Source of the DNA: Prolixibacteraceae bacterium
Lineage (GTDB): Bacteria; Bacteroidota; Bacteroidia; Bacteroidales; Prolixibacteraceae
Reading direction: 5' to 3'
NCBI GenBank assembly: GCA_028377305.1
Contig: JAONJW010000017.1
Location: 1-53,149 of the forward strand
Length of the DNA: 53,149 nt
The translations under genes were made by a program, and so were the position numbers. The notes under the pieces are model-generated. The model was not told where the DNA came from. It ran no database searches and saw only the letters and a program-made list of their open reading frames with translations. How positions within the stretch are numbered: the first letter of the stretch is position 1; each line of letters opens with the position of its first letter. This document shows, one piece after another, positions 19,276-27,332 of this stretch.

Positions 19276-20727
19276 TTATTTTATAATAAACGGATCTTCA
19301 AATTTATTTAAATCCTTCTTTAATAATGTAGTCATTTGACGCACTTTCTTCTTGTTTTTACTTGCGATATTGTCCAACTGATAAGGATCTTTTCGTCTAT
19401 CAAAAAGGAATACTTCTTGATCTTTGCCCTTTTCATTCGTAATTACGAAAGTATATCGGTTATCTCTAATACCTCTAACTCCATTAACCTTTGAGCCATA
19501 TTGCATACGAGTATACCATTGATGATCTACTGTTTTCTGCTTTCCTTTACCCGTAATCGCAGGGGTGTAGTCAATTCCCTTCAGGTTACTAGGAATTTTA
19601 TCTGACATGCCAATCAAACCAAGAAGTGTTGGATATATATCCAGCGAACCCAACTGGTAATCTAAATCTTTACCATTTGTAATCCCTGGCACCTTAACCA
19701 TAAAAGGAACTCTCATTGCTTCTTCATACCAATTGTTTTTTGCATTTCGTTCATGTATTCCGATACAGTTCCCATGATCTGATGTAAATACAATAATTGT
19801 ATTGTCTTCTATCCCTTTATCCTTTAACGCTCTTAATATACGACCAAATTGCTCATCAACCCCTGTAATACAAGCATAATAGTTCTTAATATGCTTCCTA
19901 TAATAGTCGCCCCATTTGGTTCCTTTAGCAGGGATATTAGGTCGATCACATAGCTTTTCAAGATCCAGATCCTTATATACGTCCTTATATTTCTGAGGGA
20001 CTTTATCATAAGGAGTGTGAGGAGGATTAATACTCACCACTAATGCAAATGGTTTTTCATTTTCACGATATTTGCCATTCTTATTTTCAATATAATCAAT
20101 CGTCTTTGTCGCCTCATGTGTTGGTCCCCACTCATCATAAATTTTAAATTCATCTCGTGTAGCATCAGTGTCCCAATACATTGGATGTAAATGGTAATCA
20201 TAGGTACCATATGCATGCCAATACTTAAAGCCGTGACGACGATCAGGAGAACACCATTCATTCCACTTAGTGTCCCCTTGATTATTCTTACACTTAATAT
20301 ATGGTGATCGAGGAGAGTCTAAATGCCATTTCCCAATGTACCCAAGATCATAACCATTCTTTGCAAGAATATCCGACCAACAAAGCACATCTTTAGGAAG
20401 TTCACTTCCTAACTTCTCACTCTTATTGTTACAGTTCAATATTACTTTGTTTTTTAAGGGATGAATCCCTGAAAAAACCATTGCTCTAGTAGGAGAGCAT
20501 ACTGGATAATTAGCAATGGCTTGACTGAAATTGACCGACTCTTGTTTGAACTTATCTAGATTTGGTGTTTCCACGAACTCCTCATTTTCAAATCCCATGG
20601 CCTGTCCTCTCATCTGGTCAGGGAAGACAAATATGATATTAGGTTGATTGTTTTGCGCAAAACCCGTAAAGCCAGCAAGAAATGCACCGACATACAACGT
20701 TTTTCTTATAATTGATTTAAATTTCAT
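19276..20727 (-). CDS. Secreted S1-family sulfatase 3 (formylglycine-dependent)
   Basis: Third 483-aa sulfatase, first in transcription order. The signal peptide ends GFAQ at about residue 25. CSPTR at 77-81 is the maturation signature, with GKWHLD near 132, PPHTPY near 235 and SDHGN near 316 conserved. It departs from its paralogues at a few sites near the active-site rim, for example PPHTP in place of PPHSP and RDEFKIYDEW in place of RDGFKIYNEW. It is divergently arranged with the mgtC-like gene. Like the others it depends on a formylglycine-generating enzyme encoded elsewhere. Confidence 0.93.
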   Translation of the reverse strand: MKFKSIIRKTLYVGAFLAGFTGFAQNNQPNIIFVFPDQMRGQAMGFENEEFVETPNLDKFKQESVNFSQAIANYPVCSPTRAMVFSGIHPLKNKVILNCNNKSEKLGSELPKDVLCWSDILAKNGYDLGYIGKWHLDSPRSPYIKCKNNQGDTKWNEWCSPDRRHGFKYWHAYGTYDYHLHPMYWDTDATRDEFKIYDEWGPTHEATKTIDYIENKNGKYRENEKPFALVVSINPPHTPYDKVPQKYKDVYKDLDLEKLCDRPNIPAKGTKWGDYYRKHIKNYYACITGVDEQFGRILRALKDKGIEDNTIIVFTSDHGNCIGIHERNAKNNWYEEAMRVPFMVKVPGITNGKDLDYQLGSLDIYPTLLGLIGMSDKIPSNLKGIDYTPAITGKGKQKTVDHQWYTRMQYGSKVNGVRGIRDNRYTFVITNEKGKDQEVFLFDRRKDPYQLDNIASKNKKKVRQMTTLLKKDLNKFEDPFIIK

Positions 20728-20812
20728 ATAGTTGTTTGTTTTATAAGGTTACTTAACAATGGTAAAGTTAACCACGAACAAAGACAATATCAGAGAAGAT
20801 CATACAGTGATA

Positions 20813-20846
20813 GTCCCAAATTAATAGGAAATAGTACCTTTGGGAC
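20813..20846 (+). promoter_or_regulatory. Promoter with overlapping inverted repeat upstream of the mgtC-like gene
   Basis: TACCTTTG (20835-20842) is an exact TAnnTTTG -7 element for the plus-strand gene. It is overlapped by the right arm of a perfect 8-bp inverted repeat, GTCCCAAA (20813-20820) and TTTGGGAC (20839-20846). The layout suggests an operator that would block RNA polymerase, but no regulator is encoded nearby. Confidence 0.45.
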
Positions 20847-20937
20847 GCTAAACAACTGATTCTAAATAGAAACTTTTTCCCTTCTTAATTGTAAATCTAG
20901 ATAGAAACAATGGCAATCTATATCTTAAAAACAATCT

Positions 20938-21627
20938 ATGATAACAGCACATGAGATATCACTAACAGATATGGTACTTAGAGTCATCATTTCAATGTTA
21001 ATGGGACTATCAATCGGAATAGAACGAGAAGCAAGTAATCAACCTGCTGGGCTCAGAACACATACATTAATATGTGTAGGGGCCACCTTAATAATGTTAG
21101 TGTCTATTTATATTCCACAAATGTATCACGGCGTTTATGAACTTGATCCAACTCGAATTGCAGCACAGGTGGTTACGGGAATTGGATTCGTAGGTGCAGG
21201 TGCAATTATCAAAATGGGGACTAATATAAGAGGGTTAACAACTGCTGCAACAATATGGGGTACGGGTGCTATCGGACTAGCAATTGGAGCTGGAATGTAT
21301 GAAATCGCATGGGTCACCACAGCCGTAGTACTACTAGTTCTTATCCTCTTTAATATCGTTGAGAAGAGATTATTTGCTCCCTCTCCTGTAAAAAAGATAA
21401 TTATTGAGTCTCATCAATCTAAAGAGATAAAGAATGAGATTATTCAACATTTAACGACCAACAAGATTAAAGTTCTTTCTGTTAATATGGATGTTAGGTA
21501 CGAACCTTATACAATTACCTACGATCTGTTGATTAAACTACATAACAAAACAGATCTATTTGTTCTGCAGCAATCACTTAAAGCGATAGATCCTTCTATT
21601 ACACATCTACGATTTTTTGAGGTGTAA
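20938..21627 (+). CDS. MgtC/SapB-family inner-membrane protein
   Basis: Inner-membrane protein of the MgtC/SapB family. Members are linked to adaptation to low magnesium or to ATP synthase control, but the role varies between lineages. The N-terminal part (about residues 8-145) has hydrophobic membrane segments carrying the family motifs GIEREASNQPAGLRTH, VTGIGFVGAGAI and GLTTAATIW. The remaining 80 residues form a soluble, ACT-like tail. At 229 aa the length is normal. It stands alone, convergent with the HAD gene (17-bp gap) and divergent from sulfatase 3. The leader of about 90 nt shows no riboswitch that I recognise. Confidence 0.88.
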   Translation: MITAHEISLTDMVLRVIISMLMGLSIGIEREASNQPAGLRTHTLICVGATLIMLVSIYIPQMYHGVYELDPTRIAAQVVTGIGFVGAGAIIKMGTNIRGLTTAATIWGTGAIGLAIGAGMYEIAWVTTAVVLLVLILFNIVEKRLFAPSPVKKIIIESHQSKEIKNEIIQHLTTNKIKVLSVNMDVRYEPYTITYDLLIKLHNKTDLFVLQQSLKAIDPSITHLRFFEV

Positions 21628-21644
21628 TCCTAAACAGATCTCTT

Positions 21645-22364
21645 CTACAACTGCTCTTTAATCCAATACCAATCATTTGTAATAGACAAAAGATAATCTG
21701 AATCTTTCACTTCCGAACCACTTAGTTCATCATCGGTAAAATAGATGGTTGGAATTCCCATTGCCAATGCACCTTTCACATCTGCTTCTAAAGAGTCACC
21801 AATCATTATCGCATCAGATTTTCGTGTGTTAGCACACGAAAGTGCATATTGAAATATTTTAGAAGAAGGCTTCGGTGCCCCAACCTCTTCAGAGATTACA
21901 ACATGGTCCACAAACTGGTCTATTTTACTAGTGTATAATTTCTTTCTTTGTACACTACAAAATCCATTTGTTATCAGAACAATATGATACTTCCCACTAG
22001 CATATTCTAGAAACTCCCAAGCCCCAGGCAAAAGTTTAGACTGCAATGGCATTAATTCTAGATAACTATTATTAAGTCTTAATCCCAAGCCTTTGGCTTT
22101 GGGTAGAACCTGTGCGAAAGTATCTTCAAATCGACCGATAATTAGTTTCTCCTTATCTATTTCTCTATTACGATACTTCTCCCAATAGCTTGTATTGACT
22201 TTTTCATATGCTTCGAAGAACAAGTCATAATCTTCTACCCATTCAAGAATATTAAGATGCTCCATTGCTTGTTTTAACGCGACCTTTGAATTCGACTCGA
22301 AATCCCACAAGGTATGATCTAAATCGATCAATAAAGTTTTAGTAGTAGTTGGCTTGATAAACAT
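21645..22364 (-). CDS. HAD-superfamily phosphatase, YjjG-like (pyrimidine nucleotidase type)
   Basis: Cytosolic haloacid-dehalogenase-type phosphatase of 239 aa. All four HAD motifs are visible: DLDHT with Asp14 as nucleophile and Asp16 as acid; LITNG (motif II); the Lys in APKPSSKIF (motif III); and GDSLEADVKGA (motif IV). The DLDHTLWDFE opening is characteristic of the YjjG subgroup, known to dephosphorylate pyrimidine nucleoside monophosphates including damaged ones. Substrate specificity is therefore an inference. It follows the small membrane-protein gene by 2 bp, so the two are very likely co-transcribed. Confidence 0.85.
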   Translation of the reverse strand: MFIKPTTTKTLLIDLDHTLWDFESNSKVALKQAMEHLNILEWVEDYDLFFEAYEKVNTSYWEKYRNREIDKEKLIIGRFEDTFAQVLPKAKGLGLRLNNSYLELMPLQSKLLPGAWEFLEYASGKYHIVLITNGFCSVQRKKLYTSKIDQFVDHVVISEEVGAPKPSSKIFQYALSCANTRKSDAIMIGDSLEADVKGALAMGIPTIYFTDDELSGSEVKDSDYLLSITNDWYWIKEQL

Positions 22365-22366
22365 AA

Positions 22367-22804
22367 CTATTTCTTTATTAGTTGTGTTAAGAATGTTTGT
22401 ATAATCCTATCTCTACAAACAGGATCAAAGAATGTAAGATTTATATAGTAGCTTGTATCATCTCCATCAATCTGAAACCATAAAATTGTCTTTATTCCAA
22501 ATAAATGGTTCTTTATAAAAAGGTTGTTGATCGTATTATTCTCTAATACATACTCACGAACATTCTTTTTAAATGACTCTTTTTGGGAAACCTCTACACT
22601 GCTATCATGAACAAAGAAATCTATTTGATCTGGCTCCATATAGAAGTACAAAATGATATCAGACACCAACAATAGTGCAAGCCAGATTGTATAGCTATAT
22701 TGGTGAAATAAAAGAAACATAATAGTGATCAGCAGATAGACAACCATCGTTCCTCGGAATAGTCCATAAATTGACTTTTGTGCAATCTTATTTGATATTT
22801 TCAT
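22367..22804 (-). CDS. Small membrane protein of unknown function
   Basis: 145-aa protein I do not recognise. Residues about 17-52 form two hydrophobic helices (hairpin type), followed by a soluble domain of about 90 residues rich in aromatic and acidic positions (FFVHDSSVEV, LWFQIDGDDTSYYINL). No catalytic motif is seen. It is the first gene of a two-gene unit with the HAD phosphatase and is divergent from aroB. Its reading frame is well supported by the tight coupling to the downstream gene. Confidence 0.7.
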   Translation of the reverse strand: MKISNKIAQKSIYGLFRGTMVVYLLITIMFLLFHQYSYTIWLALLLVSDIILYFYMEPDQIDFFVHDSSVEVSQKESFKKNVREYVLENNTINNLFIKNHLFGIKTILWFQIDGDDTSYYINLTFFDPVCRDRIIQTFLTQLIKK

Positions 22805-22903
22805 TGCTTCTTGTTCTTAATTAAATCTCAATATACACAAACCTATGTTATCATTAATATATTTTTTCGTATAAATTAACGCTGTAATCACATATAAAAA
22901 GAC

Positions 22904-22931
22904 CAAATCGTTACGATTTGTATTAATTTTG
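22904..22931 (+). promoter_or_regulatory. Promoter with palindromic operator-like site upstream of aroB
   Basis: TAATTTTG (22924-22931) matches the TAnnTTTG -7 element. Four bases upstream is a perfect inverted repeat, CAAATCG-TTA-CGATTTG (22904-22920). It occupies the spacer between -7 and -33, a usual place for a repressor or activator site. No clear -33 TTTG is present. Confidence 0.5.
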
Positions 22932-22959
22932 TAGAACACATTAATTTATCAAAAGAGAT

Positions 22960-24054
22960 ATGATAAAAGAGGCAAAACTATATTCAGACGTTGTCATCAC
23001 GAACCAGGTCGTTGATGAAATGAAAGATCTGCTTTCACATTACGAAAATAGATCAATTTTTGTATTTACAGATATAAATACTACTAACTTTTGTTTACCA
23101 ATATTTTCAGACCTCTTTTCTCAATATCCTATCTCTTATTACGAGATGCAACCTGGGGAGGATAATAAATCTCTTGAAACAGTCATCGAAATGTGGAACT
23201 TTCTTGGATCCAATGGAGCCGACAGAAAATCTCTTGTTATTCAAATTGGAGGAGGACTATTGACAGACATAGGAGGATTTGCAGCATCCACTTTCAAACG
23301 AGGGATGGATTTTGTTAATATTCCTACAACACTTCTTTCGCAAGTAGATGCATCTGTTGGGGGTAAGACTGGGTTCAACTACCATGGGTTAAAAAATGAG
23401 ATTGGTGTTATTCATCAACCCAATAAAGTTATTATCGACCCTATATTCCTAAAAACACTTGATCGTACACATCTGATCTCCGGATATGGTGAAATGCTAA
23501 AACATGGTTTCATTTTTGATAAAGCACATCTTAATGAATTATTTGATATCGACATCCTAAATATTCAATCGAAGGATCTAACGACGATGATCCAACGAAG
23601 CATAGAGATCAAAGATCATTTTGTACATATTGACCCTAACGAAAAAGGAATCCGTAAATCATTAAATTTTGGACATACAATTGGACATGCCCTTGAAAGT
23701 CTTTTTATAGAGCATCACGTTCATCCACAACACGGATACGCTGTAGCATGGGGAATGATCGCAGAACTTTACCTTTCACATTTAAAAAAAGCACTCCCCT
23801 TAGAAACCGTCGATCGTTACACCGATAAGATAATTAAAGTATTTGGAACTCCTCCGATAAGGATCAATGAATCTGAGCACAATAAACTGATGCTGTGGGT
23901 AGCAAAAGACAAGAAGAATGAAGGAAATAAAGTCAACTTTACGCTTCTTTCTAAAATCGGTGCTTTTTGCATTAACCAAGGAGCTAAACCCAATGAAGTG
24001 ATAGAGTCTATTGTATATCTAACAGAAAAAACGAATATCCAACATGAAATATAG
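22960..24054 (+). CDS. aroB: 3-dehydroquinate synthase
   Basis: Second step of the shikimate pathway: DAHP to 3-dehydroquinate, NAD- and metal-dependent, cytosolic. Visible motifs are the NAD-binding GGGLLTDIGGF (98-108), QVDASVGGKTGFN (128-140), SGYGEMLKHG (174-183) with a metal-binding Glu, and the metal-site histidines in FGHTIGHALE (near 237) and the later HGYAVAWGM. At 364 aa it matches the family. The start is the only good ATG behind the promoter. Its 3' end overlaps aroA by 11 bp, indicating translational coupling in an aroB-aroA-tadA operon. Confidence 0.95.
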   Translation: MIKEAKLYSDVVITNQVVDEMKDLLSHYENRSIFVFTDINTTNFCLPIFSDLFSQYPISYYEMQPGEDNKSLETVIEMWNFLGSNGADRKSLVIQIGGGLLTDIGGFAASTFKRGMDFVNIPTTLLSQVDASVGGKTGFNYHGLKNEIGVIHQPNKVIIDPIFLKTLDRTHLISGYGEMLKHGFIFDKAHLNELFDIDILNIQSKDLTTMIQRSIEIKDHFVHIDPNEKGIRKSLNFGHTIGHALESLFIEHHVHPQHGYAVAWGMIAELYLSHLKKALPLETVDRYTDKIIKVFGTPPIRINESEHNKLMLWVAKDKKNEGNKVNFTLLSKIGAFCINQGAKPNEVIESIVYLTEKTNIQHEI

Positions 24055-25285
24055 TATTGACAAACAAGATAGAAATCTTTTAGGAACATTAACACTTCCA
24101 GCCTCTAAAAGTATTTGTAATAGAGCTCTAATCATCAATGCACTCTCTTCATCACCCATCTATATTGAGAATATATCTGAGAGTGATGACACCAAAGTAA
24201 TGCTCAAAGCACTCTCTTTTGATAATAATACAGTAGATATTGGACACGCAGGTACTGCAATGCGCTTTCTTACAGCCTTTTTCTCTCAGAAAGAAGGAGA
24301 ATGGATTATGACAGGTTCTACTAGAATGAAAGAGCGTCCTATTGGCGTATTAGTTGATACTCTACGCGAGATGGGCGCCGATATTCAATATTTGGATAAA
24401 GAGGGCTACCCTCCTCTTCAAATTAAAGGAAAGAAACTACAAGGAGGAGAACTATCATTAGATGGTAGTGTTAGTAGTCAGTATATCTCTGCCATATTAA
24501 TGTTAGCTCCAACGCTAAGCAAAGGAATAGAGTTGACACTAACGAATCGTGTAATTTCAAGATCATATATTGAGCTTACCCTAAATATGATGAAACATTT
24601 TGGTGTAAACTCGACCTTTGAAGGTAACACCGTGAAAATAGAGCCTCAAAGCTATAACGCCGAAGAGTTCTTATGCGAGAGTGATTGGACCGGCGCATCC
24701 TATATCTACCAGATTGCAGCGCTATGTGATAATGTTGACCTAACACTTCCTTATCTATTTAAAACCAGCCTCCAAGGAGACTGTGCTATAATAGAGTGGT
24801 TTGAGAAGTTTGGTGTTACCACAACAGAAACGGAAAAGGGATTGCGCCTTCAAAAACAAGGCTGTTTTACAGAAAGTAAACTTGTGTTAGATTTCATTCT
24901 TAATCCAGACGTAGCACAAACCATGGCCGTATTATGTGGATTATTACATATCCCATTTCACTTCACAGGATTAGAGACTTTAAAAATTAAAGAGACAGAT
25001 CGTATTCACGCCTTGCAAGTAGAGTGTAGCAAAATAGGAATGATGCTAACAGAACCGAAAGAAGGAGCCTTGGCATGGGATGGTTTATTTGATGAATACA
25101 AGAAACAGACTCCTTGTATATTTGACACCTACAAAGACCATAGAATGGCAATGGCATACGCAGTTGTCGGAATGTTCAATCATCCGATATATATAAATGA
25201 ACCAATGGTGGTCACCAAATCATTTCCTCGCTTCTGGGAGGACCTGAGCAAGGTTGGGTTTGATATTATAGATGTAACCAAATAG
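24044..25285 (+). CDS. aroA: 3-phosphoshikimate 1-carboxyvinyltransferase (EPSP synthase)
   Basis: Sixth step of the shikimate pathway, joining shikimate-3-phosphate and phosphoenolpyruvate. The substrate-binding LPASKSICNRAL (18-29, with Lys22 and Arg28), HAGTAMRFL, RMKERPI, KETDRIHAL and the C-terminal KDHRMAMAYAV are all present. It is 413 aa, the shorter form common in Bacteroidota. The P-site loop reads HAGTAMRF where Escherichia coli has NAGTAMRP. It overlaps aroB by 11 bp and ends one base before tadA. Confidence 0.95.
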   Translation: MKYSIDKQDRNLLGTLTLPASKSICNRALIINALSSSPIYIENISESDDTKVMLKALSFDNNTVDIGHAGTAMRFLTAFFSQKEGEWIMTGSTRMKERPIGVLVDTLREMGADIQYLDKEGYPPLQIKGKKLQGGELSLDGSVSSQYISAILMLAPTLSKGIELTLTNRVISRSYIELTLNMMKHFGVNSTFEGNTVKIEPQSYNAEEFLCESDWTGASYIYQIAALCDNVDLTLPYLFKTSLQGDCAIIEWFEKFGVTTTETEKGLRLQKQGCFTESKLVLDFILNPDVAQTMAVLCGLLHIPFHFTGLETLKIKETDRIHALQVECSKIGMMLTEPKEGALAWDGLFDEYKKQTPCIFDTYKDHRMAMAYAVVGMFNHPIYINEPMVVTKSFPRFWEDLSKVGFDIIDVTK

Positions 25286-25286
25286 A

Positions 25287-25739
25287 ATGAAAATAATGAT
25301 TCAACCATTTGATGATTCATATTATATGAAACAAGCCCTCATAGAAGCAGAAATTGCTCTTCAAGAGGGAGAAGTTCCTATTGGTGCCATTATAGTCTCG
25401 GAAGGAAGTATAATTGGACGGGGGCATAATCGTACAGAAACTCTTAATGATGTTACAGCTCATGCTGAGATGCAAGCGATTACTGCTGCATGCGATACTC
25501 TTGGGGGAAAATATTTGAAAGATTGCACTCTTTATGTTACGGTTGAGCCATGTATTATGTGTGCTGGCGCATTGGGTTGGTCACAGATTAGCAAAGTCGT
25601 TTACGGAACTGGAGACAATCAGCGAGGCTATAGCAATATAGCCCCTAAAGCATTTCATCCAAAAACAGAAATTATAAATGGTGTACGAGAAAATGAGTGT
25701 AAAGAGATGATGTCGCATTTTTTTAAAAATAAGCGCTAA
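25287..25739 (+). CDS. tadA: tRNA-specific adenosine deaminase
   Basis: Zinc deaminase that converts the wobble adenosine (A34) of tRNA-Arg to inosine. The catalytic HAE motif is at 59-61 and the zinc cysteines are at 89 and 92 (PCIMCAGAL). The PIGAIIV and GWSQISKVVYG segments are typical of the family. At 150 aa the length is normal. A second ATG three codons in is an alternative start. It follows aroA by one base, so it should be translated from the same message even though its function is unrelated to aromatic synthesis. Confidence 0.92.
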   Translation: MKIMIQPFDDSYYMKQALIEAEIALQEGEVPIGAIIVSEGSIIGRGHNRTETLNDVTAHAEMQAITAACDTLGGKYLKDCTLYVTVEPCIMCAGALGWSQISKVVYGTGDNQRGYSNIAPKAFHPKTEIINGVRENECKEMMSHFFKNKR

Positions 25740-25883
25740 ACCGTTGATCACTATAAAAATATTTTTCGAATAAAATATAATAGATTACAGTCGAAGAACA
25801 CTTTTTTCAGTATATCTTCGCAAAATCTCTCCCTAAAAAAATTGAGATATACATAAAGTTCCTGATTTAAAATTATTTGAATT

Positions 25884-26588
25884 ATGAGTGTACATAACGA
25901 AGCAAAAAAAGGAGATATCGCTGAAACTATCCTACTTCCTGGAGATCCTCAAAGAGCGAAATTTATCGCAGAGAACTTCTTAGAAGATGTAGTATGTTAC
26001 AACCACGTCAGAGGGATGTTGGGATATACTGGCACATACAAAGGAAAGAGAATCAGTGTACAAGGAACAGGTATGGGAATACCTTCGATCTCCATTGTAG
26101 CAACGGAGCTTATTACGGAGTATGGTTGTGAAAACCTAATTCGTATAGGGACATGTGGTTCAATGCAGGAAGATGTTCATGTTAGAGACCTTATCTTAGG
26201 ACAAGGTGCATGTACAGACAGTAGTGTCAACCGTATCCGCTTTGGAGGGAAAGACTATGCAGCAATTGCAGACTTTGGGTTACTTTCGACAGCTTACAAT
26301 AAGGCAAAAGAGAAAGGGTTTACTACACACGTAGGAAACATCCTAAGTTCGGATACTTTTTATCATGACGAACATTTAGGAGATACTTCTAAAGCATGGA
26401 GAGAGTTTGGCATTATGGCAGTTGAAATGGAAGCGGCAGCACTTTACACCATTGCGGCAAAATACCGTAAAAAAGCGTTGACGATTTTGACTGTAAGTGA
26501 CCACATTATTACCGGTGAGGCAACCACCGCGGAAGAAAGACAAAACACTTTCACTAAAATGATGGAAGTGGCATTAGAGCTTGCTTAA
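25884..26588 (+). CDS. deoD: Purine-nucleoside phosphorylase (hexameric, DeoD type)
   Basis: Phosphorolysis of purine (deoxy)nucleosides in salvage, cytosolic. Diagnostic stretches are [14 protein letters not shown] (18-31), [28 protein letters not shown] and SDHIITGE, the last carrying the catalytic Asp. The 234-aa length fits the trimer-of-dimers DeoD class rather than the trimeric PNP. A 144-bp gap with its own weak promoter-like sequence separates it from tadA, so it is probably a separate unit. It ends in a large hairpin shared with the convergent ruvC unit. Confidence 0.94.
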   Translation: MSVHNEAKKGDIAETILLPGDPQRAKFIAENFLEDVVCYNHVRGMLGYTGTYKGKRISVQGTGMGIPSISIVATELITEYGCENLIRIGTCGSMQEDVHVRDLILGQGACTDSSVNRIRFGGKDYAAIADFGLLSTAYNKAKEKGFTTHVGNILSSDTFYHDEHLGDTSKAWREFGIMAVEMEAAALYTIAAKYRKKALTILTVSDHIITGEATTAEERQNTFTKMMEVALELA

Positions 26589-26615
26589 ATAAGATTCTTC
26601 GAAAATAAACCAATA

Positions 26616-26700
26616 ACCAGCTTTTTGATCGCACGGATTCCATTACATGTGGACCATTAGTATACGAATTGGTGCGATCATTAAAAAAGCTGGTATTTTT
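26616..26700 (+). terminator. Terminator of deoD (long stem)
   Basis: A long imperfect inverted repeat: ACCAGCTTTTT-ATCGCAC-GATTC (26617-26640) against GAATT-GTGCGAT-AAAAAGCTGGT (26666-26694), followed by a T-run (26696-26702). The right end GCTGGT is also used by the overlapping minus-strand terminator. Confidence 0.8.
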
Positions 26701-26716
26701 TTATCAAAATACCAGC
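26683..26716 (-). terminator. Terminator of the ruvC operon
   Basis: Minus-strand hairpin GCTGGTATTTT (26706-26716) with AAAATACCAGC (26689-26699), followed by TTTTTT (26683-26688). It lies about 20 bp after the ruvC stop. One arm is shared with the deoD terminator. Confidence 0.85.
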
Positions 26717-26736
26717 CTCTTTATTCTTTTGCAACA

Positions 26737-27303
26737 CTATTTAACCACCTTATTCGGATTCTTCTTCACAAAATCAGACCAAGAAGTTGCGCCTGACTTT
26801 TGCAATGGACTTTTTTGTTGTAAATGATGACATACAGCAGCTGCCAGACCATCTGTTGCATCCAGTTCTTTGGGAAGTATCTCTATCTTAAACATACTCT
26901 TAAGAAAATATGCAACTTGCTCTTTGCTCGCACCTCCATTTCCAGTGATGGACTGCTTAATTTTCAATGGTGCATACTCAAATACTTTTTTATCCAACGA
27001 TAGTGCAGCAACCATCGCTACTCCTTGAGCGCGACCTAGCTTTAACATCGACTGAACGTTTTTCCCAAAGAAGGGAGCCTCCAAGGCCACTTCATCTGGA
27101 TTATATTGTTTGACTAAAGATAAGGTACGCTGAAATATATGATGGATCTTATCATAGTGTGATTGAAAATCAGAAGTCTTTACGACCCCCATAGATATGA
27201 GTTTAAGTTTCTTATTAGATACTTCTATCACCCCATACCCCATCACATTTGTTCCTGGGTCAATACCCAAAATAATCTTCTTCTGCGGTACATTTTTCAA
27301 CAA
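26737..27303 (-). CDS. ruvC: Holliday junction resolvase RuvC
   Basis: Endonuclease that resolves Holliday junctions with RuvAB in recombination repair. The RNase-H-like fold shows GIDPGTNVMGYG with catalytic Asp15, LEAPFFGKN with a catalytic Glu near 77, the DNA-binding GNGGASKEQV segment, and the acidic C-terminal DATDGLAAAVCHH. At 188 aa it is of usual length. It is the last gene of a DUF4783-yihY-ruvC unit (29-bp gap to yihY) converging on deoD. Confidence 0.94.
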   Translation of the reverse strand: MLKNVPQKKIILGIDPGTNVMGYGVIEVSNKKLKLISMGVVKTSDFQSHYDKIHHIFQRTLSLVKQYNPDEVALEAPFFGKNVQSMLKLGRAQGVAMVAALSLDKKVFEYAPLKIKQSITGNGGASKEQVAYFLKSMFKIEILPKELDATDGLAAAVCHHLQQKSPLQKSGATSWSDFVKKNPNKVVK

Positions 27304-27332
27304 TACAATCTCCTTTATATTTTTATATCAGC

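Noticed and set aside
20846-20937. Magnesium riboswitch in the mgtC-like leader
   Set aside because: The leader is about 90 nt and AT-rich; no conserved M-box or mgtA-type structure could be seen.
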